Positions 45,101-52,990 of a stretch of 64,000 nucleotides of DNA are shown piece by piece. The position numbers and the translations under genes are program-made. The notes beneath the pieces were generated by a model, which was not told the DNA's origin, did no database searches, and saw only the letters and a program-made list of their open reading frames with translations. How positions within the stretch are numbered: the first letter of the stretch is position 1; each line of letters begins with the position of its first letter. Origin of the DNA: Paguma larvata (lineage: Eukaryota; Chordata; Mammalia; Carnivora; Viverridae); assembly GCA_030068075.1 (NCBI GenBank), contig CM057834.1, forward strand, positions 96,923,119-96,987,118, read 5' to 3'.

Positions 45101-46119
45101 GCTTTGGGCATGTCCGAGGACCAAGGAGCCCTAGAACCGTAGGGAACATGACCCCCGCCCTTGCTCAGTCCCCCGATTTTCCGGAGACACTGAGGCCCAG
45201 ATAGCCTGCGACTCACACGAAGCCACAGAGGAAATCAGCTAAGGACCCGGGCCCCTCTCAGGGGCCGTGCAGGGGGGACCCGGACAGAGCGCCGTCAGCC
45301 TGTCACTTCTCCGTGTCTCGTCCTCTCCAGGTGACAGCCTGCTGCTGGTGAAGAACCCGCCCCCCGCCCGGCAGCAGCCGCCGCCGCCGCCGCCGCCGCC
45401 GCCGCAGCCCGCCCCGCAGAGCCTGCCGGTGCTCCCGGCGGCCGAGACCGCGGCGGGCGGCGGGCCTCCGGACGACGGCTTCCCGGCGCTGGCCGGGGAG
45501 CGGGGCGCGGGCGCGGCGCAGGCGGGCGGCGGGGGCGGCGCGGGCGGGCGGGGGCCCCGGGGACGGCGGCGGCGGCGGCGGTGGCGGCTGCGGCAGCTGC
45601 TGCCCCGGCGGGCTGCGGCGGAGCCTGCTCCTGCACGGCGCGCGCAGCAAGCCCTACTCGTGCCCCGAGTGCGGCAAGAGCTTCGGGGTGCGCAAGAGCC
45701 TCATCATCCACCACCGCAGCCACACCAAGGAGCGGCCGTACGAGTGCGCCGAGTGCGAGAAGAGCTTCAACTGCCACTCGGGCCTCATCCGCCACCAGAT
45801 GACGCACCGCGGCGAGCGGCCCTACAAGTGCTCCGAGTGCGAGAAGACCTACAGCCGCAAGGAGCACCTGCAGAACCACCAGCGGCTGCACACGGGCGAG
45901 CGGCCCTTCCAGTGCGCGCTCTGCGGCAAGAGCTTCATCCGCAAGCAGAACCTGCTCAAGCACCAGCGCATCCACACGGGCGAGCGGCCCTACACGTGCG
46001 GCGAGTGCGGCAAGAGCTTCCGCTACAAGGAGTCGCTCAAGGACCACCTGCGCGTGCACAGCGGCGGCCCGGCGCTCGGAGCCCCTCGGCCCCTCCAGGC
46101 GCCGCCGGAGCACGACTAG
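20122..46119 (+). CDS. ZNF282: ZNF282 (HUB1), complete gene, eight coding exons
   Basis: ZNF282 is a nuclear zinc-finger transcription regulator, first described as HUB1 for binding an element in the HTLV-1 LTR; it has also been reported as a SUMO-regulated estrogen-receptor co-activator. Exons are 20122-20286, 22491-22910, 31836-31962, 32476-32595, 34876-34998, 36477-36590, 38451-38564 and 45331-46119, all with GT/AG sites. The product is about 656 residues (human about 671): a unique N terminus [15 protein letters not shown]3669 (about 93-190), KRAB A-box (about 197-237), a four-repeat linker (238-394), a Pro/Gly-rich spacer, and five C2H2 fingers. The start was chosen by the match to the human N terminus. 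Oddity: in exon 8 the Pro-rich beginning and the fingers are in different frames, with the shift between about 45522 and 45563, so the gene as given here is interrupted. Confidence 0.95.
20287..22490 (+). other. ZNF282 intron 1
   Basis: The first 400 bp continue the CpG island and include a run of 11 G (20369-20379). A MER5-like fragment lies at 20826-20985. I recognise nothing else in 20990-22490. The acceptor CACACAG ends at 22490. Confidence 0.8.
20826..20985 (+). mobile_element. MER5-like (hAT-Charlie) fragment
   Basis: 'aaacttggctgcacagtagagtcaccgga' and 'agactcctgacgccca' match the MER5 group. Confidence 0.65.
22491..22910 (+). CDS. ZNF282: ZNF282 exon 2: DUF3669 coiled domain
   Basis: The exon encodes 140 residues (56-195), phase 0 at both ends, with donor GTACGT. 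After a Pro/Phe-rich segment comes the DUF3669 region typical of this KRAB subfamily: [59 protein letters not shown] and [16 protein letters not shown]. The heptad-like pattern suggests a coiled coil used for dimerisation (inference). An LXXLL motif (LGTLL) is present, of the kind used to contact nuclear receptors; whether it is exposed is unknown. Confidence 0.95.
23905..24121 (-). mobile_element. SINEC SINE
   Basis: Full-length reverse copy. Confidence 0.93.
24138..24360 (-). mobile_element. SINEC SINE
   Basis: Full-length reverse copy with intact head CCACCCAGGCGCCCC. Confidence 0.94.
24682..24889 (-). mobile_element. SINEC SINE with target-site duplication
   Basis: Flanked by TTAAGTCTTTTTAA at 24668-24681 and 24895-24908. 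Confidence 0.95.
24962..25133 (+). mobile_element. SINEC SINE
   Basis: Sense copy with a 5' gap in the body; flanked by TGTCTGTAGA / TGTCTGTGGA. Confidence 0.92.
25699..25928 (-). mobile_element. SINEC SINE with perfect 16-bp target-site duplication
   Basis: CCCAGACTTCCTTCTT is present at 25683-25698 and 25927-25942. Confidence 0.96.
26350..26574 (+). mobile_element. SINEC SINE
   Basis: Sense copy, GGGCACCTGGGCGGCTCAG head, A-rich tail. Confidence 0.93.
26682..26736 (+). repeat. (CCTTC)/(CCCTC) low-complexity tract
   Basis: Pyrimidine-only stretch of short CCTTCC/CTCCC units. Confidence 0.85.
27487..27600 (+). mobile_element. MIR SINE fragment
   Basis: 'gggtttgaatcttggctttgcc' fits the MIR core. 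Confidence 0.55.
27800..28345 (+). mobile_element. MLT1-like (ERVL-MaLR) LTR
   Basis: 'attagctatctgtggctgggtaacaaattactcc' at the left and 'gaatttgtggacacggg' at the right match the ends of old MaLR LTRs. No coding part is present. Confidence 0.65.
28704..29690 (-). mobile_element. Antisense L2 LINE remnant
   Basis: 'actgggttttggatacagttagtttgaggcacct' and the following GA-rich text mirror the L2 ORF2/3' region. A short piece of the same sequence lies at 27599-27646. Confidence 0.55.
29810..30026 (-). mobile_element. SINEC SINE, diverged
   Basis: Reverse copy with altered GT-rich tail side and extended head CCACCCACCCAGGTGTCCCC. Confidence 0.9.
30100..30294 (-). mobile_element. SINEC SINE
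   Basis: Reverse copy with a long (GA)n and a short body. Confidence 0.92.
30297..30523 (-). mobile_element. SINEC SINE
   Basis: Reverse copy, head altered to CCCCCCCGGGCGCCCC. Confidence 0.93.
30607..30830 (-). mobile_element. SINEC SINE with perfect 16-bp target-site duplication
   Basis: CCGAGGGCTGTCCTTT is present at 30591-30606 and 30831-30846. Confidence 0.96.
31250..31420 (-). mobile_element. L2 LINE 3' fragment, reverse
   Basis: 'ccaggtgctagatgcttgggatacggcggtgaac' is the reverse L2 3' sequence. Confidence 0.65.
31836..31962 (+). CDS. ZNF282: ZNF282 exon 3: KRAB A-box
   Basis: The exon encodes [17 protein letters not shown], then a [17 protein letters not shown] segment, and ends in phase 1 (Asp codon split G|AC). 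This is a variant KRAB A-box. The canonical VMLENY segment that contacts TRIM28 is LVKENY here, which agrees with this old KRAB subfamily being poor TRIM28 binders. No B-box exon follows. The donor is GTAAGA and the acceptor CCCAG. Confidence 0.95.
32476..32595 (+). CDS. ZNF282: ZNF282 exon 4: linker repeat 1
   Basis: 120 nt, phase 1 on both sides. Residues about 238-277 include [17 protein letters not shown] and DPDT. It aligns with exons 5-7 as one copy of a repeated cassette, but it lacks the lysine of the SUMO motif (AEPREE in place of QVKREE/RIKQEE). The acceptor is TCTAG and the donor GTGACG. Confidence 0.9.
32626..32650 (+). repeat. (GGGCA)n short tandem repeat
   Basis: Four GGGCA units, 31 nt after the exon-4 donor. 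Confidence 0.85.
33218..33525 (-). mobile_element. Carnivore-type L1 3' end, reverse
   Basis: 'gatttcaggagtagattctttcatcccctcacccac', 'aagagtcccttatgttttg' and 'caatttcacttagcataatacccgccagttcc' match the reverse L1 3' region. Confidence 0.75.
33526..33730 (-). mobile_element. SINEC SINE
   Basis: Reverse copy inserted at the end of the L1 fragment; CACGTGTGCGCACGCGTGTGC in place of the usual GA tract. Confidence 0.92.
33795..34010 (-). mobile_element. Old L1 (L1M-type) 3' fragment, reverse
   Basis: 'attgagatagaatccatgtgccgtaaagtcactctttt' and 'tgtgaccgtcaccactgtcgcattccagaacgttttc' match reverse old L1 3' sequence. Confidence 0.7.
34500..34520 (+). repeat. (TG)n microsatellite
   Basis: Ten TG units, next to a GCGCGCGC stretch. 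Confidence 0.9.
34876..34998 (+). CDS. ZNF282: ZNF282 exon 5: linker repeat 2
   Basis: 123 nt, phase 1 on both sides, residues about 279-318. It contains [20 protein letters not shown] and IPTESIT. VKRE (Lys about 294) fits the SUMO consensus. The donor region is duplicated in tandem (34986-35004 and 35005-35023), giving a second GTGAGC donor 19 nt downstream. Confidence 0.92.
34986..35023 (+). repeat. 19-bp tandem duplication spanning the exon-5 splice donor
   Basis: GAGTCCATTACTGGTGAGC is followed directly by GAGTCCATCACTGGTGAGC. Each copy contains a GTGAGC donor. Confidence 0.9.
35419..35644 (-). mobile_element. SINEC SINE with perfect 14-bp target-site duplication
   Basis: TGCTCTGTCTTTTT is present at 35405-35418 and 35645-35658. 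Confidence 0.95.
36477..36590 (+). CDS. ZNF282: ZNF282 exon 6: linker repeat 3
   Basis: 114 nt, phase 1 on both sides, residues about 320-356. It contains [36 protein letters not shown] (Lys about 332) is a SUMO consensus site. The acceptor CCACAG ends at 36476 and the donor is GTGAGC. Confidence 0.94.
37058..37094 (+). repeat. (GT/GC)n microsatellite
   Basis: Alternating GTGTGCGTGTG units. Confidence 0.85.
37216..37453 (+). mobile_element. SINEC SINE
   Basis: Complete sense copy with A-rich tail. Confidence 0.94.
37487..37702 (-). mobile_element. SINEC SINE
   Basis: Reverse copy, diverged in the body. Confidence 0.92.
37845..38048 (-). mobile_element. SINEC SINE with target-site duplication
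   Basis: CCATTGCCGGTTCTT (37830-37844) and CCATTGCTGGTTCTT (38051-38065) flank it. Confidence 0.94.
38165..38330 (+). mobile_element. MIR SINE fragment
   Basis: 'ggttcaaatctgggttctgc' followed by 'gactttgggcgaagcttcc' is the MIR core. Confidence 0.6.
38451..38564 (+). CDS. ZNF282: ZNF282 exon 7: linker repeat 4
   Basis: 114 nt, phase 1 on both sides, residues about 358-394. It contains [20 protein letters not shown] and [14 protein letters not shown] (Lys about 370) is a SUMO consensus site. The repeat is closest to the 114-nt exon of ZNF398 ([10 protein letters not shown] in both). The donor GTGAGT splits the Ser codon A|GT. Confidence 0.94.
38712..38931 (-). mobile_element. SINEC SINE
   Basis: Full-length reverse copy with intact head. 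Confidence 0.94.
38936..39345 (+). mobile_element. MaLR/MLT-like LTR
   Basis: 'taacaaggcaccccaaaccgggtggcttagag', 'ggttctggaggccagaagtctgaaatcag' and the following text match an old mammalian LTR. No retroviral coding part is seen. Confidence 0.65.
41285..41493 (-). mobile_element. SINEC SINE
   Basis: Reverse copy inserted in the antisense L2; the GTTTAYATTTT flanks look like its target duplication. Confidence 0.93.
41935..42670 (-). mobile_element. ERV LTR-like sequence, family uncertain
   Basis: 'ccctagaacaactcacagaactcagc', 'tagttttattagagcaaaaggattc' and 'agaagctcaccgaagcttctgtgtccag' recall old ERV LTRs of the MER21/ERVL kind. No coding region is present. Confidence 0.5.
43973..44198 (-). 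mobile_element. SINEC SINE
   Basis: Reverse copy; CTCTGCCTTGTC (43961-43972) and CTCTGCCTGGTC (44199-44210) flank it. Confidence 0.93.
45160..45250 (-). mobile_element. MIR-type fragment, reverse
   Basis: 'ggagacactgaggcccagatag' and 'cgaagccacagaggaaat' fit the reverse MIR. Confidence 0.45.
45331..46119 (+). CDS. ZNF282: ZNF282 exon 8: Pro/Gly-rich spacer and five C2H2 fingers (frame interrupted)
   Basis: After the CTCTCCAG acceptor the exon reads [12 protein letters not shown], a polyproline run, and a Gly/Ala-rich spacer. Five canonical fingers follow (first Cys 45661, last His 46057-46059), each joined by TKERP, RGERP or TGERP linkers, with stop TAG at 46117-46119. The splice-compatible frame (codons starting at 45333) stays open into a GGAGG-type stretch but then reads Arg-rich nonsense. 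The finger frame, one base later, is open from 45541 ([10 protein letters not shown]...CGSCCPGG). One extra base or two missing bases between about 45522 and 45563 explains this. A base error in this very GC-rich run is the simplest cause; a real lesion cannot be excluded. Confidence 0.9.
45378..45404 (+). repeat. (CCG)n coding repeat (polyproline) in ZNF282
   Basis: Nine CCG units encode the polyproline run of exon 8; likely length-variable. Confidence 0.9.
45661..46059 (+). other. ZNF282: C2H2 zinc-finger array of ZNF282 (five fingers)
   Basis: All five fingers keep C-x2-C and H-x3-H. The helices include [36 protein letters not shown] and RYKESLKDH. Confidence 0.95.
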
Positions 46120-46128
46120 GGCTGGGCT

Positions 46129-46152
46129 GGGGGAGGGGAGGGGAGGGGAGGG
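46129..46152 (+). repeat. (GGGGA)n G-rich tract in ZNF282 3' UTR
   Basis: Five runs of at least three G separated by single A, just after the stop codon. Confidence 0.9.
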
Positions 46153-46629
46153 CCCGGCGGCAGGAGCAGGGGGTGCGGAGCGGACCTGGGGGGTGGCGCG
46201 CGGAGCACCCCTGATCCTGCCCGTGGTTCTCGGCGCGCCTTCCCTCCCTCCACCTGCCACCTGCCGGAAATTGGGAAGAGGAATTGCACTCCACACAGGG
46301 TCCCCCGACGGTTGGGCAGGGGGCCCCCGGACCTGTCCGGCCATAACGGACGGCCAGCTCATCTCATAGGGCGGACCAAGGGGCCAACTGAGCGTCTTCC
46401 CCAAGGGAAGGTGCCAGAGGGACAGTGAGGAGGCGACAGTCTTCGGGCGCTCCCCTCAGACACCTAGCGTGCCCAGTTGGCCGCAAGGGTCACAGATTGT
46501 GATCAGGGGAAGCAACTAGGGAGTCCCAGAAGCCTTTTGAGATCAAGAAAGGAGGTCCTCAGGTTAAGAGATGCCGAGTAAGTTAGCAGAAGTGTGTCGG
46601 TGAGACGAGGGATGGGCTAAGGGGTAACA

Positions 46630-46870
46630 CCTCTGGTGACAGCACTGCCTCGCGTTTGAATAGCGCTTTATACTTTTTTAAACGTGTTTTCTATCCGTTA
46701 TCCGTTGTTCCCCTTAGCCTGTCCCTCTGAGGTAGATGGATTAGGATTGTCCCCACTTGGTAGCTGCGAGAAGAGAGACCCGGGTGGCTGGCTTACCCAG
46801 GATCACTCAAGAAGAGAGCGGCAGGGCTCCCGGGCCCCAGAGCAGTGTCCCCCACCACACACACTGCCTA
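46630..46870 (-). mobile_element. MIR-type SINE, reverse
   Basis: 'cctctgaggtagatggattagg' and 'gcttacccaggatcactcaag' fit the reverse MIR. Confidence 0.65.
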
Positions 46871-47670
46871 CCTCCTGTGTCTGAGAGACTTCTCTGGCCT
46901 GGCCGCTCCCGGTCTCTCTCATGTCTCCTTCCCATGACCCACCAGAAATCAGAGGCAACAGGGGCCCAACTCCCCTGGTTACCAATCACCTCCACGGTGC
47001 CCTGGGTCACGCATTGGAAAAAGGCTCTTCCTGTATAGGCACTCCTGGGCAGTAGGCCCCCTGCCCCCAGCCTGTCCTTCCCACCTCTAGTCCTTCAATC
47101 TGGTGCATCTTTTCACTGCACAGTAGTGACCCGGCCCTCCAGAGGCAGCTGGTGCCCTGGCTCAGACCTCACTTTGTCGATTATTCCAGTTACCCCAGGG
47201 CGAAGGGGTAAGGAGAGGCTCTGGCTGCAGGAGCAGCCACCAAGGAGTGAGTCTCTTCCCAGGAGGGCCGGGCAAGCAGGTGCTAGAGTCTGAGAGCCTC
47301 AGGCCCCTGCCCTGAGCCTCCCAACTGGTGCTATCTGTTACCTGACCATGCTCATGGACATGGACCCAGACCCTGCAGGCGCCCCGGGAGGCGCCCAAAG
47401 GACTCCCTTGAGTTGGTGCATCTGCTCCGTGGTCCTGAGGGGCCGCAGTCTCCATTTCCGCATCTTGCATGACCAGGCACTGGGATGGGGTGGCGCGCCC
47501 CAAAACCCTTGTTGGCGTCAAGAATGACTTTTCCTGCTCCTGCTCCTCTCCCAGTCGGGGAGCACAGTGGGCACCAGTTTGTGAGCGTCCTGCTTTCACC
47601 CTCCCCTCTTCCGCGCTGCTCTGCTTTCCTCAGACCCCTTTCTGCCATGCAAAGGGAATTCTCAAAATTA

Positions 47671-47676
47671 AATAAA
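47671..47676 (+). terminator. ZNF282: Probable ZNF282 polyadenylation signal (AATAAA)
   Basis: AATAAA followed within about 30 nt by GT-rich sequence. It lies about 1.55 kb after the stop, in line with the length I recall for the human 3' UTR. Confidence 0.6.
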
Positions 47677-48084
47677 AGGTGTCCAGATTGCAGACTGCAT
47701 TTTCACAAGGCCGGAGGGTTCCGCAGCATGGCCTCCTGCAGTAAAGCCTCCAGAACTGGAGCCCAGCTGCAATTTTCTTTTGCTTCCTTCTGCTTTCCGA
47801 AGAAGGCAGACTTTAAGAAGAGGAGTTGAGATGAGAAGTGAAACAGATTCGGTGGGGTTTTGTTAGAGCGGAAGGGAACCTTCTAGCCCAGTGTTCTCCT
47901 TTGGGAGGAGGCGGTATTCTGCCTGTAAGAATATATGCAGGAAATCAATATTTTCATAATCTAAGTCATGGAGAATAAGACCAACTTTTTTTTTTTTCCT
48001 TTTTTTGGCTGTTGAGAGTGTGAAGAAGGGGGAGAAATCACTATTGACACATGGGTTTGAAACCCCTGAACGCATAGCCAGAGT

Positions 48085-48150
48085 CCCTCCCTTTATTTTA
48101 ACCTCAAGGAGCTGATTCCCAAAGAGGTTTAGTGACTGAGCCAGTGAGGG
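48085..48150 (-). mobile_element. MIR-type fragment, reverse
   Basis: 'gattcccaaagaggtttagtgactgagcc' fits the reverse MIR core. Confidence 0.4.
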
Positions 48151-48699
48151 GGCGGGGCTGTCTGCTTGCAGCATCCTGGTCTGGTGGGTGCCACTGCACC
48201 CTTGGCAACACCATGAGACACCCCGGCGTCCGGCACTGGCCTCGGGCATGTCCTAGAGTCGGCCTCACTCCGGGAGCTGATCAAAGGTGGGGACGCTCCT
48301 CAGGGACCTCTCCGAGGCAGCAGGGGTCCTCGCTGTGGAGCCTGGAGTCCACTTGCTGAAGCAGGACAAAGGTCCGCGTCCTGCGTGGAAGGTGGATTTT
48401 TATTTTCCTTCTGATCATGTGTTAATTAAAATTAACTATTTTAATTTAAAAATTAATGCATGCAGTAAAAATTTAAATGGTTAAAAAAAAGAAAAGACAC
48501 AAGAGTAAAAGCTCTTTCCTGCCAGACTCCCCGTTAAGAGACCCACTGGCCAGAGCTGCTTCTGTGTCCTTTCAGAGCTTGAGCAGCCCAGGCTCACAGG
48601 AGGAGTTGGATGGGGCAGGGGGGAGGGGAGGCAGGGGGCAACGTGGGATAAGGGTGAAAGGCAGCAGGGAGGCGTGAATTGGGATGATGAAACAGCGGA

Positions 48700-48840
48700 C
48701 TGGTCTGGCCATACCTGGGATGCAAAGAGGTGGTCAGTGCTGTAGTTTCAAGGAGAGTCAAGGCCAGGCCATGGGAGGACCTTGAATGCCGAGACTATTA
48801 GCCTGGGGTCTGCCGTGCCCCAGATTTCTCGTAAGCTCCT
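48700..48840 (-). mobile_element. Antisense L2 fragment
   Basis: 'ggccaggccatgggaggaccttgaatgccgagac' fits reverse L2. Confidence 0.5.
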
Positions 48841-48861
48841 TAGCACTCTTTAGAAGCCCAG

Positions 48862-48956
48862 GGGCGCCTGGCCGATTCAGCAGAACATGTGGCTCTTGAT
48901 CTCAGGGTCATGAGTTTGAGCCCCATGTTGGGTGTAGGGCTTACTTAATCTTTAGA
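48862..48956 (+). mobile_element. Old short SINEC SINE with perfect 17-bp target-site duplication
   Basis: ACTCTTTAGAAGCCCAG is present at 48845-48861 and 48957-48973. Confidence 0.92.
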
Positions 48957-49370
48957 ACTCTTTAGAAGCCCAGAGTGTATAGCTCTGAGAGGTCAGAGAG
49001 GGTGACGATGGAAGTCTTGAGATAGCAAGCTTGAGCTAGACCCCACTGAAAATGAAAAAACCACAAGTGGATGGTTGTCTTACAATCAAGGATCTGGGAA
49101 CCATAACTGACTCTGATATCCGGTCCCAGGATATTGGGTGTTGGAAAGTCAGGTGAAAGAGGAAAATTCACTCCAGGGTCAAGATGAACCAGCCTAGGCT
49201 TGTATGTTAGGGTACCGATCTATCCGATGGTTACCGTTAGAAAAACATGTAATAAAGCATCTTATCAGCCTGCGGCCCTGACAGGACCATCCGGGGGAGG
49301 CCAAGGCTGTCATTCCATCTGCCACTGACTCGGGGAGCCATTGTGGAGGCATCTCTCTAAAAGAGTAATT

Positions 49371-49553
49371 TTTTATGTTTATTTTTGAGAGAGTGCAAGC
49401 GGGGGAGGAGCAGAGAGGGTGACACAGAATCGGAAGCAGCTCCAGGCCCCGAGCTGTGAGCACAGAGCCCAGCGCGGGGCTCAAACATGAGATCATGACC
49501 TGAGCTGGAGTCCTGACATTGGATGCTTAACCAACTGAGCCACCCAGGTACCC
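49371..49553 (-). mobile_element. SINEC SINE with target-site duplication
   Basis: CTCTAAAAGAGTAATT (49355-49370) and CTCTGAAAGAGTAATT (49554-49569) flank it. Confidence 0.93.
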
Positions 49554-49726
49554 CTCTGAAAGAGTAATTCTTGAGAAGAGAAATCTTGGGTGTGAGACTC
49601 TCCCACTCCCTGCCCACGCCACCCTGTGAGGTTTCCATTAGCCTCTTTCCATAAGAATCTTCTAGTGTGATGCTGGCACTGTGTCCCAAAGGTCAAGAAC
49701 CTCTATTCAAACCTATTTAGATGTAC

Positions 49727-49912
49727 TTTTTTTTTTTAATATTTATTTTGGAGAGGGGGAGAGGGGGAGAGGCAGAGAGAGGGGGACAAAGGGTCCAAAC
49801 CAGGCTCTGTGCTGACAGAACCAAGCCCAGTGTGGGGTCTGAACCCATAAACTGTGAGATCATGACCTGAGCCAAAGTCAGACGCTCAGCCAACTGAGCC
49901 ACCCAGGTACTC
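49727..49912 (-). mobile_element. SINEC SINE
   Basis: Reverse copy, shortened body with GGGGGAGAGG repeats. Confidence 0.9.
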
Positions 49913-50635
49913 TTGGGTGTATTTTAAACTCACATCATCCCTGAGTATAGTAATTTCTCTAGGTTTATTCCCTCCTGTTATAAAATAAAACTGGTTAGTA
50001 TCCCATTCAAGACTCAAGGAAGGTCCCATATCCAGTCTTGGAAGTGAAAGCCAGTGTTGGTTACTTCGGCATCCCGACAACTTCCATCCCTATGGGGTCA
50101 ATATTCTTTAACTATAAAACGAATTGAGTCCCTGTCCTACAAATAGTGTCAAAACCAGCAGCTCCTGCCCAGCATCTCAAGGATGTGGGGCCGAGGAAAG
50201 TTTCTGTTTTCTTCATTAGCTCGTGCTTCCTGGATTCTCAGATTCAAGTATGTCTGCCTTCATGCTGCTGTCTCCTCTCAGTCCTGCGTTAGCCCAGGCA
50301 GCTCTTGGACTTTTCTTTGCCTTCCCCAGATAAGATCTTATTAGTAGACTTTTATACTTTGGAGGTTACAGAGAGGGTCTCATCTCAGCCCAGCACAGCA
50401 AATGACCCAAAATTAGACCTGAAATAGCCACTATCTCTGTTCTTAAAAGACCTTGAACAATTTTCAGCATCAGCAATTTCTCAGGATTCACCATCTCCCA
50501 TTCTTGATCTTGTGTCTTCCCTGCCTCTTGGAAAAGTAGCTCTCCTCCTTTCTGGGGTCCCTCACACCCTCCTTTCCAGAGTATCCAAGGAAATCTCCAA
50601 ATCCTAATTCATTATGGAGAGCAATTTAGGTTTGA

Positions 50636-50724
50636 CAGCGTGAAGCCTGACATGGGGCATGATAATGACCTGAGCCAAAATCAAGAGTCAGATGCTTAAT
50701 CGACTGAGCCACCCAGGCACTGCC
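50636..50724 (-). mobile_element. SINEC SINE, truncated
   Basis: Only the tRNA-related half remains. Confidence 0.85.
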
Positions 50725-50760
50725 CCTCCCCCAAATCCCCCTTTTGAGAGCAACTTAGTT

Positions 50761-50967
50761 TTTTTTTGTTTTTTTTTATGTTTATTTTAAGAAAGCACGT
50801 GAGCGAGTGGGGAAGGGGCAGAGAGAGAGGAGAGAGGACCCCAAGCAGGCTCTGCACCATCAGCACAGAGCCCCACTTGGGGCTCAGTCCCATGAACCAT
50901 GAGATCATGACCTGGGCAGAAGTCAAGAGGCGGTCGCTCAACTGACTTGAGCCTTGTAGGTGCCCCA
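50761..50967 (-). mobile_element. SINEC SINE
   Basis: Reverse copy, about 35 bp after the truncated one; flanks GAGCAACTTAGTT / GATAGCAATTTAATT are similar. Confidence 0.9.
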
Positions 50968-51785
50968 AGAGATAGCAATTTAATTATATCTTTCCTTCTC
51001 TTCTGCCTTCCAAGCCATTCCCTGAGGCCTATTTTTTCACAGTTAAAATGACCAGTAAAACTCTTTTGCAGAACAAAATGCCATTTGCTCCCTAAGAGGA
51101 ATTCTGCCACCAGGTTTGAGTCCATTTATGGGGTTTTGAATCGATTTTACATTAATACATTCAAAATTCAAAATGGGTAAAAAGATAATAACAACAACAA
51201 AAACCTTGTCACCCAGTCATTCAGTTCCTCTACCTGAAGCAGATTGGTCAACTATGGAGAAAGGGGACATTTCTGGAAGGAAGCCGGGATCATTCACAGA
51301 CTCAAAGGAACAGTTGAACAACGAATTCTGGACCGAGGCAAAAACGTGTCTCTCGTTTCTGCTCTTTTCTGTGTGTCAAGATCATTCTTTCAAACCAGCT
51401 TACTCCCCAAAATGGGGGACAAGACTGTTCCTGACTCATGTATTTATAACTTCACCAGAGAGGAAATTAACCCGTCCCCTCAGCTCCAGTTAGAAAGACC
51501 CCAGGGAAGAACTCTGATCGGTCCAGCTTAGGTCATATGCCCACCCCTGGCTCAGTTACTGTGGGGGTGTTATGATTGGAGTGGCTTGAGTCAGATGCCC
51601 GCCCTCCGACAGTCACTGTGACCAGACTGGAATTGTCATGCGACAAGATGGCCGTACCCATTCCAAGTACACATGGCTAGAGCTTAGGGAGGAGCTGTCC
51701 CCAAAGAGAAGGAGGTGCATCTATGCCCAGAAGAAGGGAAAAGTGCTAGGCTGACGAAGTTAACAGATGTACGCTGCATGCAGAC

Positions 51786-51790
<5 letters not shown>

Positions 51791-51816
<26 letters not shown>
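51791..51816 (+). repeat. (GT)n microsatellite
   Basis: Thirteen uninterrupted GT units. Confidence 0.95.
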
Positions 51817-51939
51817 TAACTGTCCACTGTGTCCATACATGCCTATATGGGGGGTCAGGGGGTGGCATGCAGTTCGAACCAAGATGTATTCATTCTAGGA
51901 TTCTCCCTGACCTGAAAGCCTAGCTGGGCATGCTCCCAG

Positions 51940-52050
51940 GAGGGTGCCGGAAGGGGCACACAAGACATGGTCTCTGCCATCTGGAGACTTGCAGGACGGT
52001 AAGGGGAACAGGATAGAAACGGTCTCAACTAAGTGGAATAAAGCCACAGT
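51940..52050 (-). mobile_element. Antisense L2 3' fragment
   Basis: 'acacaagacatggtctctgccatctggagacttgcagg' fits reverse L2. Confidence 0.45.
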
Positions 52051-52529
52051 CTATAAACTTTCTTGAGTAAAAAAATGTTTGGGCATATATGCACATATAT
52101 ATGTTAATATGTATGCTACAAATCATATGCACGGTAGAAAATTTAAAGGACAAGATAAATGTTTCTGAAACATTATTTTAAATTTAATTTGTATTTATGT
52201 GATGCAAAGGATAGTTTTTTTCTGTCACTAGAAACGAGGGTGCGGGTGAGATAATGTCTAAGGTCACCTTCGGCTCTGCATGTTCCGTTTGCATTTTACA
52301 AACAAAATAGAGAGTTCTAGATTTTCTTGATTCCTTGGATACCCCTGCCATGGATGAGAACAATTATGAGCCTTATTTAAAAATTTATTTAAAGGCCTGT
52401 GTCAAGATCTGCATGTCATTGGGAAAGGACAAACGGGAAGCTTCTAAGAGACCAGAGAAGGTAGCGTTTATCTTGGTGAATGTATCACAGCTCAAGGCTT
52501 GGACCCCGCCAAAGCACAAACATAGCAAA

Positions 52530-52890
52530 AGGAGAAATCACCTTACTGAGTGCCTGCTATACGTCAGGCATCCAGCCATATAAGCACTCTACTCACATAC
52601 GTTATTCCTTTTAATTCCATCAACAGCCGTAAGGGGTGGTGTTTGTATTCTCAGTGAAAAGACACCCAAACAGAGTAACACAAGCCACACCACTTAGTAA
52701 ACGAAGGAGCCAGAACACAAAGATTAATAGTGGTCAGGAGCACTTTTTGAACTCCTCACCTGACAGGCATTGTCTGAAGCTCTTGAACTAAGTCGTTTAA
52801 TCTGCAGAGCAACTCTATGAGATGTGTGCTATTATTTCTCACTAATAATGAGGAAATGGAGGTGCTGAGAAATTAATCTAGTAAGCAGGA
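52530..52890 (-). mobile_element. Two adjacent reverse MIR-type elements
   Basis: 'actgagtgcctgctatacgtcaggc' to 'ccacaccacttagtaaacgaagg' (52530-52720), then 'acctgacaggcattgtctgaagc' to 'ataatgaggaaatggaggtgctgag' (52730-52890). Confidence 0.65.
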
Positions 52891-52990
52891 GAGACCAACG
52901 GTCTCGCCCCTCCCTCCCTCCCTCCATCCCTTCCTTGGTATCAATATAGACACTATTATTTTGCCCCAATTTTAAAAACATTTGCAATTT

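Larger units (their letters stand above)
31963..45330 (+). other. ZNF282 introns 3-7
   Basis: Intron 3 is 31963-32475, intron 4 is 32596-34875, intron 5 is 34999-36476, intron 6 is 36591-38450 and intron 7 is 38565-45330. Repeats inside are listed separately. 32596-33217, 34011-34470, 35660-36476, 39350-40820 and 44200-45160 show nothing I recognise beyond possible scraps of L2. Confidence 0.8.
46120..47700 (+). other. ZNF282: ZNF282 3' UTR
   Basis: Non-coding sequence follows the stop. It includes a G-rich tract (46129-46152) and an antisense MIR (about 46630-46870). Confidence 0.65.

Noticed and set aside
45295..46404. Antisense ORF (369 codons) over ZNF282 exon 8
   Set aside because: Repetitive Ala/Leu/Val pattern is the reverse reading of the zinc-finger repeats.
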